64,000 bases of DNA from Acheta domesticus (taxonomy: Eukaryota > Arthropoda > Insecta > Orthoptera > Gryllidae), in the NCBI GenBank assembly GCA_031308135.1, contig JAHLJT010004567.1, forward strand, positions 130,502,971-130,566,970, read 5' to 3'. Below, in pieces: positions 22,030-34,200 of this stretch (the first letter of the stretch is position 1; every line of letters begins with the position of its first letter). Under the pieces are notes generated by a model. That model saw only the letters and a list, made by a program, of their open reading frames with translations, ran no database searches and was not told the origin of the DNA. The translations under genes were made by a program, and so were the position numbers.

Positions 22030-23640
22030 CACACCAGAAAACTCGCCAACACCTACACAAAAAGAAATCTATTCGCACATCAAGAAACTTAAAAATAACA
22101 AAGCCTCAGGAAAGACGGAATTGTAGCTGAACTCTTAAAATATTTAAGCCCAAATTAACTCAAAGAAATTACACAAATAATCCAAAACATTTGGCAAACA
22201 GAGAAAATCCCGGATGATTGGAAGATTGCTCTAATCCACCCATTTCATAAAAAAGGCAACAAATCAGATGTAAATAATTACAGAGGAATCTCTCTCCTAC
22301 CAGTTCACGTATAAAATTCTATCAGCATGTCTCTTGAAGAGAACACAAGAACAATTAGAACTCAAATTGGCAGAATATCAAGCAGGATTCAGACCAAACA
22401 GGTCGTGCTCAGAACAAATTTTCAACCTCAAAACCATAGTCAAAATTCGAGCACTCAGGCAAAAACCCCTAGTATGCACATTTGTTGATTTTAGAAAGGC
22501 ATACGACTCATAGACAGGCCCTCATTATTCCAAATTTTAGAAGAAAGGGGATTAGATCCCAAAATACAAGTACTTGTAAAACAAACTAATTGGCACAAAA
22601 TCCAAAGTAAAATTCATGGAAGAAATCTCAGAACCCTTCGAAATTCAAACGGGTGTACGACAAGGTGATGGGCTCTCTCCTCTTCTGTTCAATATCGTTC
22701 TAGACAAGGTTATGGAAGAATGGGAAAGAGAACTCAAGAAGCAAGGATTTTGGAAGCCAATTTCACTTGGCTTTCCGAAAAACAATCTCTGCATACCATA
22801 TGTCGCATTCGCAGACGATCTGGCGATATTAGCAGATGAGGAGACGGCCATTAAACAGCTCGAGATACTTAAAGAATGTGCTGAAAAAGAAGGGTTACAA
22901 ATTTCATTCGAGAAAACTGAATTCATATGTTCAAAGACAAATCGCACGTCTAAAGACGAAGTGCGGTAAAATCAAAAGGGCACCGTACTTTAAATACCTC
23001 GGAGAATTCATTGAACCTACAGGGCTTGAAAAAATCTCAAAGCAAAATCGTCTCCAAAAGTGAAGAAAGCATTAGGACTAGTCCAAAACAGCTACAACAA
23101 AAATCCATGTCAAAACAAACCAAAATTCGACACTACAACATTGTCATAAAACCAACAGTCCTGTAGGCTAGCGAAACATTGGCTTTTAATAGAAAACACG
23201 AACTTGAAATCAAAAAAGAAGAGAGAAAGATAATTGGAAAAATTCTAGGAGCAAGACATACAAAACGGTTGCAGGCTTCAATCAGTCAAAACAGTAGAAA
23301 AGTTTTGAAACATAGAAATTGATATTAGAAAAAGGAGAATGAAATTCTTTGGACAAATTAACAGAGTACCAGAAAACCGATTGACAAAAAGATATTAGAT
23401 TATGTTACCTTCACTTAAGAACACAACACCTTGGCTGAACGAAATTCGGAAAGACCTGAGAAAGCTACCATAAGATCAGATGACATAGTAGAAAGGTACA
23501 CCTAAACACAAAGTTGACAAGTGGGAAGTTGCACCAGAGCAACCGAAACAAAAACAATACAGACCAAAGTGGTCTGATAAACGTAAGCAAGATTCTCGGA
23601 AAGAATGAAGGTCATATTGGAGAAATAACAGTAAGAAAAA
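22030..23640 (+). mobile_element. Decayed LINE reverse transcriptase, second type
   Basis: The motifs run in RT order: LKNNKASGK (about 22090), IPDDWKIALIHPFHKKG (22207-22257), NNYRGISLLPV (about 22273), AGFRPNRSCSEQIFNL (about 22383), FVDFRKAYDS (about 22482), then GVRQGDGLSPLLFNIVLDKV and the catalytic FADDLAIL (22808-22831). A tail with PYFKYLGEFIEPTGL follows. Several frameshifts break it; the intact part is 22616-22969. No endonuclease domain is seen. It differs from both the CR1-like and R4/Dong-like elements. The clade is uncertain. Confidence 0.88.
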
Positions 23641-23685
23641 TTGAGTCTTTTGCTTAGCGTCTTCCATTTATGGGAAAAATTCGCC

Positions 23686-23709
23686 TATAATAATAATAAT
23701 AATAATAAT
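23686..23709. repeat. TAA microsatellite at LINE 3' end
   Basis: Run of taataataa units following the decayed LINE. Confidence 0.8.
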
Positions 23710-23734
23710 GACAATAATTGAAGGGGTTACCAAC

Positions 23735-24915
23735 AAACGGTGAGGTTTTCGGTGAGGAAAATAAGTTTTCAAGAAACTTATTTTGAGGTAATTTGAAGCA
23801 CTTACTCTTATAAATACAATAATGTTTAAAAATTGCTGGTAAAGTGCATATTAAATGTGTGAGAGATCTTTCAAACAAATTACATTTGTGTAATTTTTGA
23901 AAAAACAAAAACAAAAATAACAAAAAAACAAACCTGAAAATGAAATTTACGTCATATTAAAGAGTGCAATTAACACTATCCGTTCGAAAAGTTTGAAGAA
24001 AAAATTTGGAGCCATTAATGAGAAAATGGCTTTTGAACCTTTCTGCAAATGAGGAATTTTGACCTAGTTTTCACAGAAAACGGTTGAGTTTTCCAGAAAA
24101 TTTACTTGACATTGTTTAGGGCACATGTACTCATTAAATACAAGTAATGTGAACAAATTGCCGCTAATGTAATATTGACGACGTGAGAGACAAGTCACAC
24201 AAATTATATTTTTGCAATTTTTGAAAAAACAAAAGAATAGAGCAATATATTGTTTATGTCATCTTATAGAGCACATTTAGCACTATCCCTACCAAAAGTT
24301 TAAAAGAAAAAAAATGAAGTCTTTTTTGAGAAAATCTTGTTTTTGAATTTTTTAAAATTGCACATAAATTGCACGCAATATTGCGCGAAAACTACTAAAA
24401 TGTTCAAAACAATGTACATGACCTTAAAGAAAGAGCTCACTATGAAGAGCAAATTTTATTTGAAGGAAAAATATCTTCAATTTTGTAGTTGGAGGAAGAT
24501 GCCGAAGAAAATTCAAACTTTTGCAATCGAAGAAAATTCAGAGTTAACCGTAAAAATCGTACTTATGTTACTTTAATAAGTGTATTTTACTCTATTCTTA
24601 CAAGAAATTTAAAGAAAAAATTATGAGACATTTTTGAAAAAAATCGAAAATGTCCAGGGGGATTTATGTAAAATACCCCCAACAATTAATGAAAGTTTTT
24701 CAAAATCGCAGCGCTTCGACTCAGGTCAGATGAACAGGGGTTTCTTCAATTTGGAAAAAATCGTACGCATAGTTTAGTTCACATACACCGGACGGACTGA
24801 CGGGCTTTTTGCTTTTAATTGATTTTTCGGTAACAAGGACCCACAAAACAGGGATTGTGGTTACATCACGTGTTAGGGGATTTTTTTTCTTAATTTAGCA
24901 ACTGGATTTATCCAC
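23735..24915 (+). repeat. AT-rich repeat family F copy
   Basis: It carries the family blocks in the same order as 17600-18620: the ttttgagttttc-like block, gaaaattcagagttaaccg (24534) with ctctattcttacaagaaa, tttttcaaaatcgcag (about 24697), and aattgatttttcggtaac (24816) with ggacccacaaaac. It is directly followed on the same strand by a decayed coding fragment at 24940. No coding potential of its own. Confidence 0.72.
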
Positions 24916-24939
24916 TTTTTCGATTTCATGGCCGCATCA

Positions 24940-25162
24940 ATGACCCATGCGCAGATTTTTCGACACAAAATTCAACCTGCGATTTGGAGTTCCGCGTTCT
25001 GATACACGCAAGATTTGCGACGGATACTTCATTCAGATTTCTGCTGCTAGAACGGAAGAGGAAGTGAACAAAATTTGTGTTGCATCGGAACTGCACCATA
25101 AGAAAGCGGAGACTGCTTTCATATCTTTGCAGATACAGACACAGCTAAGAACAGTGGAGATG
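24940..25162 (+). pseudogene. Fragment of a repeat-associated protein (FNLRFGVPRSDT type)
   Basis: The frame encodes FDTKFNLRFGVPRSDTRKIC, then ELHHKKAETAF. From memory, FNLxFGxPRSDTCxxCD followed by a long helix with HxxxAxxA occurs in many uncharacterised, transposon-associated insect proteins. The fragment begins without its N-terminus and is ended by the neighbouring MITE. Function unknown. Confidence 0.5.
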
Positions 25163-25169
25163 TAATCAG

Positions 25170-25850
25170 TAGAGACCGGAAAAAATATGTAGTATTAAAC
25201 GTCAAAATATGTACATAAATATGTAATGAAAACTGTCAGAATATGTAATAAATATGTAAAATCGGATAAAATATGTAATATTAAAATTCTCTAATTAAAA
25301 TCCATTTACATAGCAAGAAATTACATTTAGAAAAACTGCTCACTTTTAATCACACAACTTTCTCGTCAGTAGTAAAAGCGTAATCTATTACAATCCAGAA
25401 CCGTAGTTTAGCAGCCAGACTAAACGCAATAGAAGCCATCGCACAAACTGACCAGATCTAGGACCAGCAAACATACACTGAAGCATCTTGATCGAAGTGT
25501 TACACGTTGGCGATCGCAAAGTTTTCTCAGAAATTAAGGTAACAGATCACAAAACGCGGTGTCAATGTTATTTTGGACACGTAGATTTCCCCAATAATGT
25601 AGGAAAAATGCTGATTTAAAAAAATACAACTATTCATAAAAAATATGAAATTAAATTGAAGAAAAATGATAAAATAAGATAATATATTGTGAAAACACCA
25701 AAATATGTAATTTAGTACTAAATATGTAAAAATATGTAACGAAAAAAATCGATATTGTGTTAGGAGGGCTATGATTCGCCAAGATTACAATTTTGAGAAC
25801 GGTAAGTAGAAAGACAAAAAATATGTAATTACATAAAAATTCGGTCTCTA
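25170..25850. mobile_element. hAT-type MITE with 8-bp target duplication
   Basis: The ends are TAGAGACCG and CGGTCTCTA, perfect 9-bp terminal inverted repeats in the hAT TAGRG style. Flanks are GTAATCAG (25162-25169) and GTAATCAA (25851-25858), an 8-bp target duplication with one mismatch. Near both ends AATATGTA is repeated, about six times at 25183-25275 and about four times at 25690-25830, like hAT subterminal motifs. At 681 bp with no transposase frame it is non-autonomous. Confidence 0.82.
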
Positions 25851-25933
25851 GTAATCAATGGCGTAGCCAGGTAATTTTTCTGGGTAGGCTCTAGAGCTGA
25901 TTTACTTGTGATTTTATTGCAATACCATTCATA

Positions 25934-26578
25934 TGTTCTTGTTCTTGGTCTATGTTCTTGTTCTTGTTCTTGTTCTTGTTCTTGTTCTTGTTCTTGTTCT
26001 TGTTCTTGTTCTTGTTCTTGTTCTTGTTCTTGTTTCTTGTTCTTGTTCTTGTTCTTGTTCTTGTTCTTGTTCTTGTTCTTGTTCTTGTTCTTGTTCTTGT
26101 TTCTTGTTCTTGTTCTTGTTCTTGTTCTTGTTCTTGTTCTTGTTCTTGTTCTTGTTCTTGTTCTTTTCTTGTTCTTGTTCTTGTTCTTGTTCTTGTTCTT
26201 GTCTTGTTCTGTTCTTGTTTCTTGTTCTTGTTCTTGTTCTTGTTCTTGTTCTTGTTCTTGTTCTTGTTCTTGTTCTTGTTCTTGTTTCTTGTTCTTGTTC
26301 TTGTTCTTGTTCTGTTCTTGTTCTTGTTCTTGGTTCTTTGTTCTTGTTCTTGTTCTTGTTCTTGTCTTGTTTCTTGTTCCTTGTTCTTTGTTCTTGTTCT
26401 TGTTCTTGTTCTTGTTCTTGTTCTTGTCTTGTTCTTGTTCTTGTTCTTGTTCTTGTTCTTGTTCTTGCATATCACACCTTGTTCTTGTTCTTGTTTCCTT
26501 GTCTTGTTCTTGTTCTTGTTCTTGGTTCTGGTTCTCTGGTTCTTGTTCTTGTTCTTGGGTTTCTTTGTTCGTGTTCTT
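25934..26578. repeat. Hexanucleotide tandem array (GTTCTT)n
   Basis: About 645 bp of a 6-bp unit with scattered 1-bp slips and short interruptions such as near 26467. Because the unit is a multiple of three and holds no stop on either strand, long reading frames of Cys-Ser, Val-Leu, Phe-Leu, Glu-Gln, Asn-Lys or Thr-Arg open in many frames. None looks like a gene. Confidence 0.95.
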
Positions 26579-26904
26579 ATCAATACAGGATTTTCTTTTT
26601 TTCTTTTTGCTCCCAGTTGTCAAAAAGCTGCTAGCTGGTTCTTATAGAACCTTCTGCAACTAGATTGTTCCAAACCTGACCAATATGCTGGAATAACCTC
26701 TTCAAACGTAGCCATGTTCATGTTGTCTACGCTCAATTAGGCAAATTACAAACTATTCTAGACCAAAAGCAAATGCAGATATTTCAAGTTTGATCATTAA
26801 ACGTTTTTTGTGGTTCCTGTAAAATTAGGTTTGTTCAGTTAGCACCTTTTGCTGGTGCCCCCTTCAATTGATAATATTATCTCAAGCAAGAAGCAGCTCC
26901 CGGG

Positions 26905-27117
26905 TTCTCTGATTGGTATTTTCCGTGGATTCTACAATCAATATCCGACAAATGCCGGGGTTGTTCCCTAAACAACGGACTAACAAAAGGATCGCGCGCC
27001 ATCTTTCTTCCCTCAGCCCTGTCCCCTCCTCTCCCCTACACACACTTTCAATTCCATGCATTACACTACCACACTTGTCGAGGGCTTAGAGCTTTTCCCG
27101 GCTTGGACGGTACCCCT
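26905..27117 (+). mobile_element. SINE-1 family copy (partial)
   Basis: It shares gattggta-ttttccgtgg, cgaatgccgg-type, catgca-ttacactaccacac and gcttagagctt-tcccggc with the copies at 41757, 42455 and (reversed) 29768. It lacks the tRNA-like head. Confidence 0.65.
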
Positions 27118-27918
27118 TACGTTATATTTAATATTTTCTGATTTCTCAAATAATTTACTACGTATTGAATGAAAGAAACACATACTTTCACGTATAATTC
27201 TTCAATAACTTAAAAATACCTATGCCCGCGAAAATTTTTCCATAAGAGCCTATACTAATTTAAACTTATTTTATTAAAACATTAGGTCGGTAAGGACCAA
27301 TTTTTTTCCTTTTCATCTTGAAGAACAGAGTTTTTACTTTCATTTAAAATGTATTTTGTGGGTACTTCACTGTGGTCGATGGAAACCTTAACGCACCTAA
27401 AATAGACTCTTAAAATGGAGAAAATAAGCTGTACAATTATTTAATTAGCAATATAAATTGACATGATCAAAAAATATTTTGGCAGAAATGCAAAGAAACA
27501 AACTTTGTTTAATGACACAGGATCACACGCAAAACAAGTCGTCCAACCCAAAGATTTGACACACGTTTCTCTATGTATGTCGACGCGCTGAATCCGAATC
27601 TGAAGCCTGAATAGCGCCACCACCCAATCCTTTTTTTTAAATAGCAAAAAACCATCGTGAAATTGTAATTTTTTTGTTTTCGGATCCGAATTGACACATG
27701 TTTTCTTTATATCGACCGCTGAATCCGAATCTGAACGTATCGTACTGTGAGTATCGTACAGTGTATTTAGGATTCACAATTCTGGCTTAACTGTATTACT
27801 TTGCGCATCTTTTTTTATAAAGCTAGCGATGTCTCAGGGGTTTGCAAACCGCTTGTTGGCATCTGCAGGTAAAAAAATGAAGTTTGGAAAAGGGTTTTAG
27901 TTATATTCTCCGATCTTG
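27118..27918. other. Intergenic stretch between the converging genes, nothing recognised
   Basis: No homology seen. Two similar passages around 27560-27610 and 27690-27740 share ccgctgaatccgaatctgaa, a short local duplication. Confidence 0.5.
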
Positions 27919-27928
27919 TTTATTTATT
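27919..27928 (-). terminator. Likely polyadenylation signal of the guanylate cyclase gene
   Basis: tttatttatt on the + strand gives overlapping AATAAA signals on the minus strand, about 185 bases beyond the cyclase stop codon. Confidence 0.55.
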
Positions 27929-28110
27929 TTTGTTTTCATTCACAAAACGAAATATCAATATAACGTTACAAAAAGTAATTATGTGTTACAGTAAAACATT
28001 TCCTTCAACATTTGAGTAATTTTATTTTCACCTCTTTGTTATTACTACTATTTTGTATACCAAGAAATTCAAAACATTGAAATAGCCAAGGTATCAGTGC
28101 TAAAGTACAC

Positions 28111-28248
28111 TCATGGAGAGCTGTTGCCAATCATATGAATGTACTCAGGTGTTGTATCTTGGATGAATTTTGCAATATCATCTTCAACAGAAAATGTGAT
28201 ATCATTTTCTTTTCCAAGTAACCAGTAGGTGTCCATTAATCCTTTACC
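28111..28248 (-). CDS. Guanylate cyclase terminal exon with stop
   Basis: Acceptor tttccag, phase 0. It encodes [16 protein letters not shown], the conserved end of the cyclase fold, then a short tail ending GNSSP and TGA (28111-28113). It has no ATG near its start and so is missed by ORF scans. Confidence 0.94.
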   Translation of the reverse strand, partial: GKGLMDTYWLLGKENDITFSVEDDIAKFIQDTTPEYIHMIGNSSP

Positions 28249-31200
28249 CTGGAAACAAAATAACATCAACAACATAATGTTAAAGCATTCTTAATAACAG
28301 TAATAAGTTATGGTATTCATAAATCATTTCTAACCTTTACTTCCATTTGGCCTCTGTGTTCCGTTATGTATCCACCTAAAAGGTCCAGTGAATCTTTTGT
28401 TTGTTGGCTGATATGAATTTTCATTGCTGTAAGAGAAAATATTTTTATTATGACACGAATAAAACTTTCAGAAAATGTAGGATGTCCAAAACTAGACACT
28501 TACATAACATTACATTTTGTATTTCTTTGAACATTTGAGACCGACTTTGAGGGAACTGACCATGAATTGAAAATTATTTTTTGTATGTACTGAACAATTA
28601 AAATAATATTATACATTTTTAGATATTAGGCTACTTTCTTACATTTAGCTATTCTGTTTTTAAGTTTTTAAAGTCTCCCGACAATGTTCCAGGAAGATAA
28701 TTATTAGTACGGTTTGAATTTTCCAAAATGAAATTAATTTTATATTTCAGAATTGAGAAATTTTGCAGTTGATGTCTCTTTTTTCTCGGAGGGGGAGGGG
28801 CGGGGATTTCGACATGTAACTTGATCCCTCAAGGTCTCGCTTTTTTGCAATACTGTACGAGGAACGGGGGCGCTGGCATGTGTGCCGTCGTGAAAAAATT
28901 CGCTCGCACGTGAGCGGAGAAGGAATGAGATGAGAGAGCCACGATGTGAGGGAATCGACCAAGGGGGGTAGATGACACAGAGTGTGAGTCAATGAACTTC
29001 ATCTCTGCTCTTCAGCAAAGAAATCAAAATCGTGTTTTTAAAATTAAAAAATCCACAGTATAAAACAGTAAAAAAGTGATGATACTGGCAATATTTCTTG
29101 TATTCCTCCTATATTTCTTATAGAGCTTTTGTCGTACATATTGGGATGCAGATCATAGACGAGGGACGAGGCTTATGCGTGCAGATGATCGCAGAGATGA
29201 TTTGCACTGTCTTCCTCTGTATGGCTAATTTAAACCGTAACAATGAAAGGTGAATACTGAGAAAAGAATGAACATCAGGGTTAGGATTTGTAAGGAATTA
29301 CAAATTTTGTTTCTTCGTTGGTTGCGAACAAACATTTGACAAATGTTTACGAATTAGCCTTTTCGAAGAGATTTGAAGCGTATTTGAATATCCTTATTTG
29401 TCCATATTTCCAGGTGCAGTACATATTTTCACATATTTGGGGAAAACTTGCTTATCATTGCACATTTCACCATTTTATTTGCAATTCACAACATATTTTG
29501 TACATCCTTTTGAAATTATTATTGTAAATTTATTTCTAAATTTTAATGCAATGTTAAAATGTTTAGAAGTAGATCAGGATTCAGCTCTATAAGGTATTGT
29601 GCAGTTCCAGGTGAACTCTGTTACTTCTAATATTGAGCACCTTTCTGATTCGAAGCAATATTAAAAGACAAAAGGTGCAATTTCACATTTGAAAATTTAA
29701 AACACCGTTTTGATTAGATTGATTGATGTTCTGCCAACAGCTACGGTAAACTATTATGGTTTGTAGGCATTAGACTAGTGAATGCTTTATCGCGTATTGT
29801 GGCGGTGTGTCTGCCCATTGGAGGATAAGATCCGGCACCGGCCTATAAGTCGACTTGCGGGGTATTTCCCCCTCTGGATATCTCCATTAAGCAAGACAGT
29901 CGGGACAAGCTTTAAATTCCCGACATGTATGGTAGTGTAGGCATGTAAATGTAAATAGATTTAGGAAGAGGAAGGAGATATCTCACGCGGTCCCCGACCC
30001 ATTTGTTAAGGTACTGCTCCAGCATTCGGCTGATATTGATTGGAGAAACCACGGAAAACTACCGATTAGAGCAGCCGACCGCTATAATTCTCCTTCAGAA
30101 AACGTCTGAATTCTATCTAGCTATGCATCTAATGTCGAAAAAAACCACAACGTCGGAACTCGAACTCTAGAACCTCCCGTTTCAGAGTCACTGCGGCGGC
30201 ACTGCAGGCTCCGAGCTCACTCAGCCGGTGGCTGCGGGGGCGTGGGGGAGGGGGGTCGAGGAGGCCGGCGAGGACGGGCAAGACAGCAGCTGTCCTCCCA
30301 CAAGAGCAGAAAGTTGTTCGGAGAAACTACTGAAAACTACGATCAGAGGAGCCAACCCCTAGAATTCTCCTCCAGACAGCAGCTGAATTCCATCTAGCTG
30401 TTTAGCTGGAGGCGAAAATCCGCCTCCGTCGGGACTTGTACCTTGTTCCTACGGTTCCTTCTTTCGAAATACCTTCCGGTCAGAGTGTTAAATATTATCT
30501 TGGACTGGTGCTGGTGGTCTGACCTAAACTCAGCCGGTGACATCATTTTATAAACAACTTGTTCATGATAATCAATTTTTAGAAGAGAATTACAGAACTT
30601 AATTTCAGCACACAAGAATGATTAGTTTCTAACATACGAAATGATCAGGCCTAAATACTGTTATAAAGACGATATTAAAACTAAAATTCTCGGATTGTTC
30701 TACGTATGCAAATAATGTTTAATTAAAACATTATTTCCACTATTTTTCATTCAATTTTTAGTGTTTATTTTTTCCTCCATTTTTAACATTTTTATGTGAT
30801 ATGAATTTACATACATAGGTACACACAGTGCTTGATTTATAAAAATGTTAGGTCCAGGAACGCACCCCAAAATAATTATTAATTTCAAAGAAATAGTTAT
30901 ATTATTTACGATATAATTTAATAATTATTCCAAGGTACCGGATAAGCGTTCCGTGTGGTTCCGCTAGAAATCAAGCCTTGGGTACACGTAATTACATATT
31001 AATGTTAGCTGATTATTAGTAGAACGGTTGTTCTGTTATGATACAAGTGGCGTGCGAAGACAACTGTTATGTTCATAAATTAAACATTGCACGCATAATT
31101 AACAATGATTTATTCCCACATATGTACAATTACAATCGGCCTTAACGCCGTTCTCTGACAATCACCCATGCCGTCTCTCGTACCCCGGGCAAATCCCTAA

Positions 31201-34200
31201 TGCCCTCCGGGTTGCTGCGTCTGCCTCTTGGACGCTCCACGCTGCTGCTGCTTGTAGTTAACCCACGACGGCTTCCGTATGGCGGCTGACTCTCCGGACC
31301 TGGCTCGTCCACTCACTCGTGCTCTCAGGGCTCGCTCCCAACTGCAGACTGCCGATCAGGTGTCGGCTGGCTCCTTATAAAGGGCCGGTGTCCGGCGGCG
31401 AGACTCGCTTCCCGGCTCGAGTTCGCCGAACCGGTGGCTGCAGCCAGTTGCTGCCCGCCGCCGGCTCCCGCCAGGGCGCGCTGCCTTGGCGCTAGCGCGC
31501 CACATCCAAAGTTATGTCGCGCCTGGTCGCGGCGCACATAACAACAACCACACCGCAACCACATGACGAATATACACACGTCTTACTAAGATTCGAGGCA
31601 GCAACAATAGTTTCCTTGTATGTAGATGCTGTTGTTGGAACAGCATCATTGAGGCAGGAATTTATTATTCATCAATCAAAACATAAAGAGCTTCGCGTCT
31701 AATGTTTGATTCTAATTGCGAAGCCTCCAGAACACTGACAGAAGTTGCTGAGGCAACTGTTCAAGAAAACCCTAAGGCCATTTTCAACTTTTTCTCAAAA
31801 AGCTCCAAATTCTGGGATTATTTTTTTTGTTAGATAGAAGAGAAAGTACGCTAATAAAAATGACGCAGATTCGATTTTCCTTAAATTCTCTGAATGTTCA
31901 AAACTCTCAAAAGTTAAATTTTGAAGTGGAATTTTTGAAAAAGTAAAAGAATACAACAAAATGGCGTTTAAGCAAAGTTATTTAGTGGATATAACATTAA
32001 ACATACGAACGTTTAAAGAGAAATTTGGAGGATTTTTTAAGAAAATCAAATTTCATATATTGCGCAAATTTCACTCAAAATTGCGAAAAATCTAAATGGC
32101 ATTAAACAAAGAAGCAATTGTGGAGAACAAATTTCATTTGAAGAAGAAATCTGTATCAAATATTTTCAGTACTGTAGGAAAACACATTTTTGAACATTTG
32201 GCATTTTAGAAAATTTAGAAAATTGAATTAAAATAAGATGTGTGCCATTTTATATCGTTTTTATTCCTGTTTCGAAAAAATATTTGAACAAAAATGTTGA
32301 GTCATTTTTGAGAAAATTTGGAAAATGCTGTAAAGTGCCCCCAAAATCAAAATATTCGTTTCGAACTCAAGTGGCCGCGACATCGGTGAAAATCACTGTG
32401 AAGATCCTCCATATGGTTTAGCCGTTAGTGTTGTTTACAGACTATGGACAGACATTTTGCCGAAATTTAATTTTTTGATATCAAGGACACAAAACGTGCT
32501 TTATGACGACACTTCTGCCAACTACGTGTACATTTCTGTACAACGTGTTAGAGGAAATAATTTACTCCATTTTAGAACAAGATTTATCGTCTTTTTCGTT
32601 GTTAGACTGCAGGGGAGGTCCCACAATACGAGTTTTTCTGTCAAAAAATGCAGTTTTTCCAGAGCGTTACAATACTTTATGTTATGTAAGTAATTCGCGA
32701 GAGAGTAAAAGAAAGGCATATGTAAGTTACAAAAGTCAATAATGAATTACACACAATTTAGCACGTACATTCAAGTTAATGAAAGAAAAATGAAGATTTT
32801 GATCATTATTTTTGAAACCTTTCTCAATAATTGAGTATTATTAGAAGTAAAATACAAAAACTATATTGTTTCAAACAGTTGTTAAATCGTCCAAGATTTA
32901 TTACCCTAATACAATTTCTTAAAAATAAGATTTTTTTACATGTTTTGCATATTCTTTAATTTGTTAAAGAATATGCATCTAAGTTTGGTAGTTTATTTTC
33001 AATAAAACATTTTTCTGAATCCAGAGTTTTGATTTACAGTTGATAACAGTCTTATTTGTACAGTCCATAAGTTGCTCGAAAAACATTAATTTCACTGCTC
33101 TACAAGGGTTCTATTTCTGAGATAAAAGTATGTGATTCATTATGAATTTGCAATGGTAAGTTCATATCTGAAATCAAAATGTCGCGTTCAAGGATAGTTT
33201 TTCGGTAATTTTAACTTTTATATAATGAAAACGGCATTATTTTCCGTAAATTGAGGGAAAGTTGGCAAATGACACTTGGCAACATAGACTCCTGTATTTA
33301 TGTCAAATGTTTTAGTATTCAAATGTTGGTGTGCCTCTCTCGATTGTATACTTTCATAAACACCTCAAACCCAGCCTCTCAGTCACTGTCAGGAAGCCTC
33401 AAGTGTGATAATGTTTAAAGTGATTTTTTTTTGTTTTTCGTTGTGGTACAGAAAGTGACAAGTAAGTTGATAAGAAGGAAAAGAGTTAATAAGAATGTTT
33501 TTGTACAGCGTGAATTAAAGATTATTATGATATAATTTTGATTTTTGTAGAAAATGTCTCGTCGGCGCTCTTGTCGAGATACTCTCGACAACATTTGCTA
33601 TATCTGCGGAGAATTCACATTTGTTAGAAACGAATAGTATGTTGCGCAGCTTTTTCTTGTAAATTAATTAATTGGTGGAAAGGAAAAAAATACCATGTTA
33701 TTTGCTGCACCAATGGTATGGCGAGAACCAAAGGACTACATATCAGACTTATTTGTGTGTCACGAAAATTCGAGGTTTTAAATCAAGAAGTCAAAGAAAC
33801 ACATTGCTTACCCGGACCTACCTTCTGCGCAAAGGTCAGTGCCACACTTTTAAGTCTTTCGGTTCCATTTTTGAAAATATGTTCAAATTAATTATATATA
33901 AATGGAAGGTATGTAGCGATTTCAAAGTAATTGCAGTGTTATAGGCATGCAACAAGGCTACACAAAATATGCTTGCATTCTTTGCGAGTGGGATAGTCGC
34001 CATGGAAATTCCCACCACATAAGAAAGGCCGGAAGGAAATTGGAAAGTAGATGAAAAAATGTTCAACGTGAATGTCTGTAGCTCGTGAAGATATTATTCT
34101 ACCACCTATTCGTATCAAATTCGGTTTAATGAAACAATTTGTAAAGGTGATGGATCCAACTGGCGAAGTGTTTACGTATCTTGCTGACAAATTTCCTTAT

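Noticed and set aside
25829..26663. Five overlapping long reading frames on both strands
   Set aside because: All are created by the stop-free hexanucleotide array; composition is pure dipeptide repeat with no domain or splice evidence.
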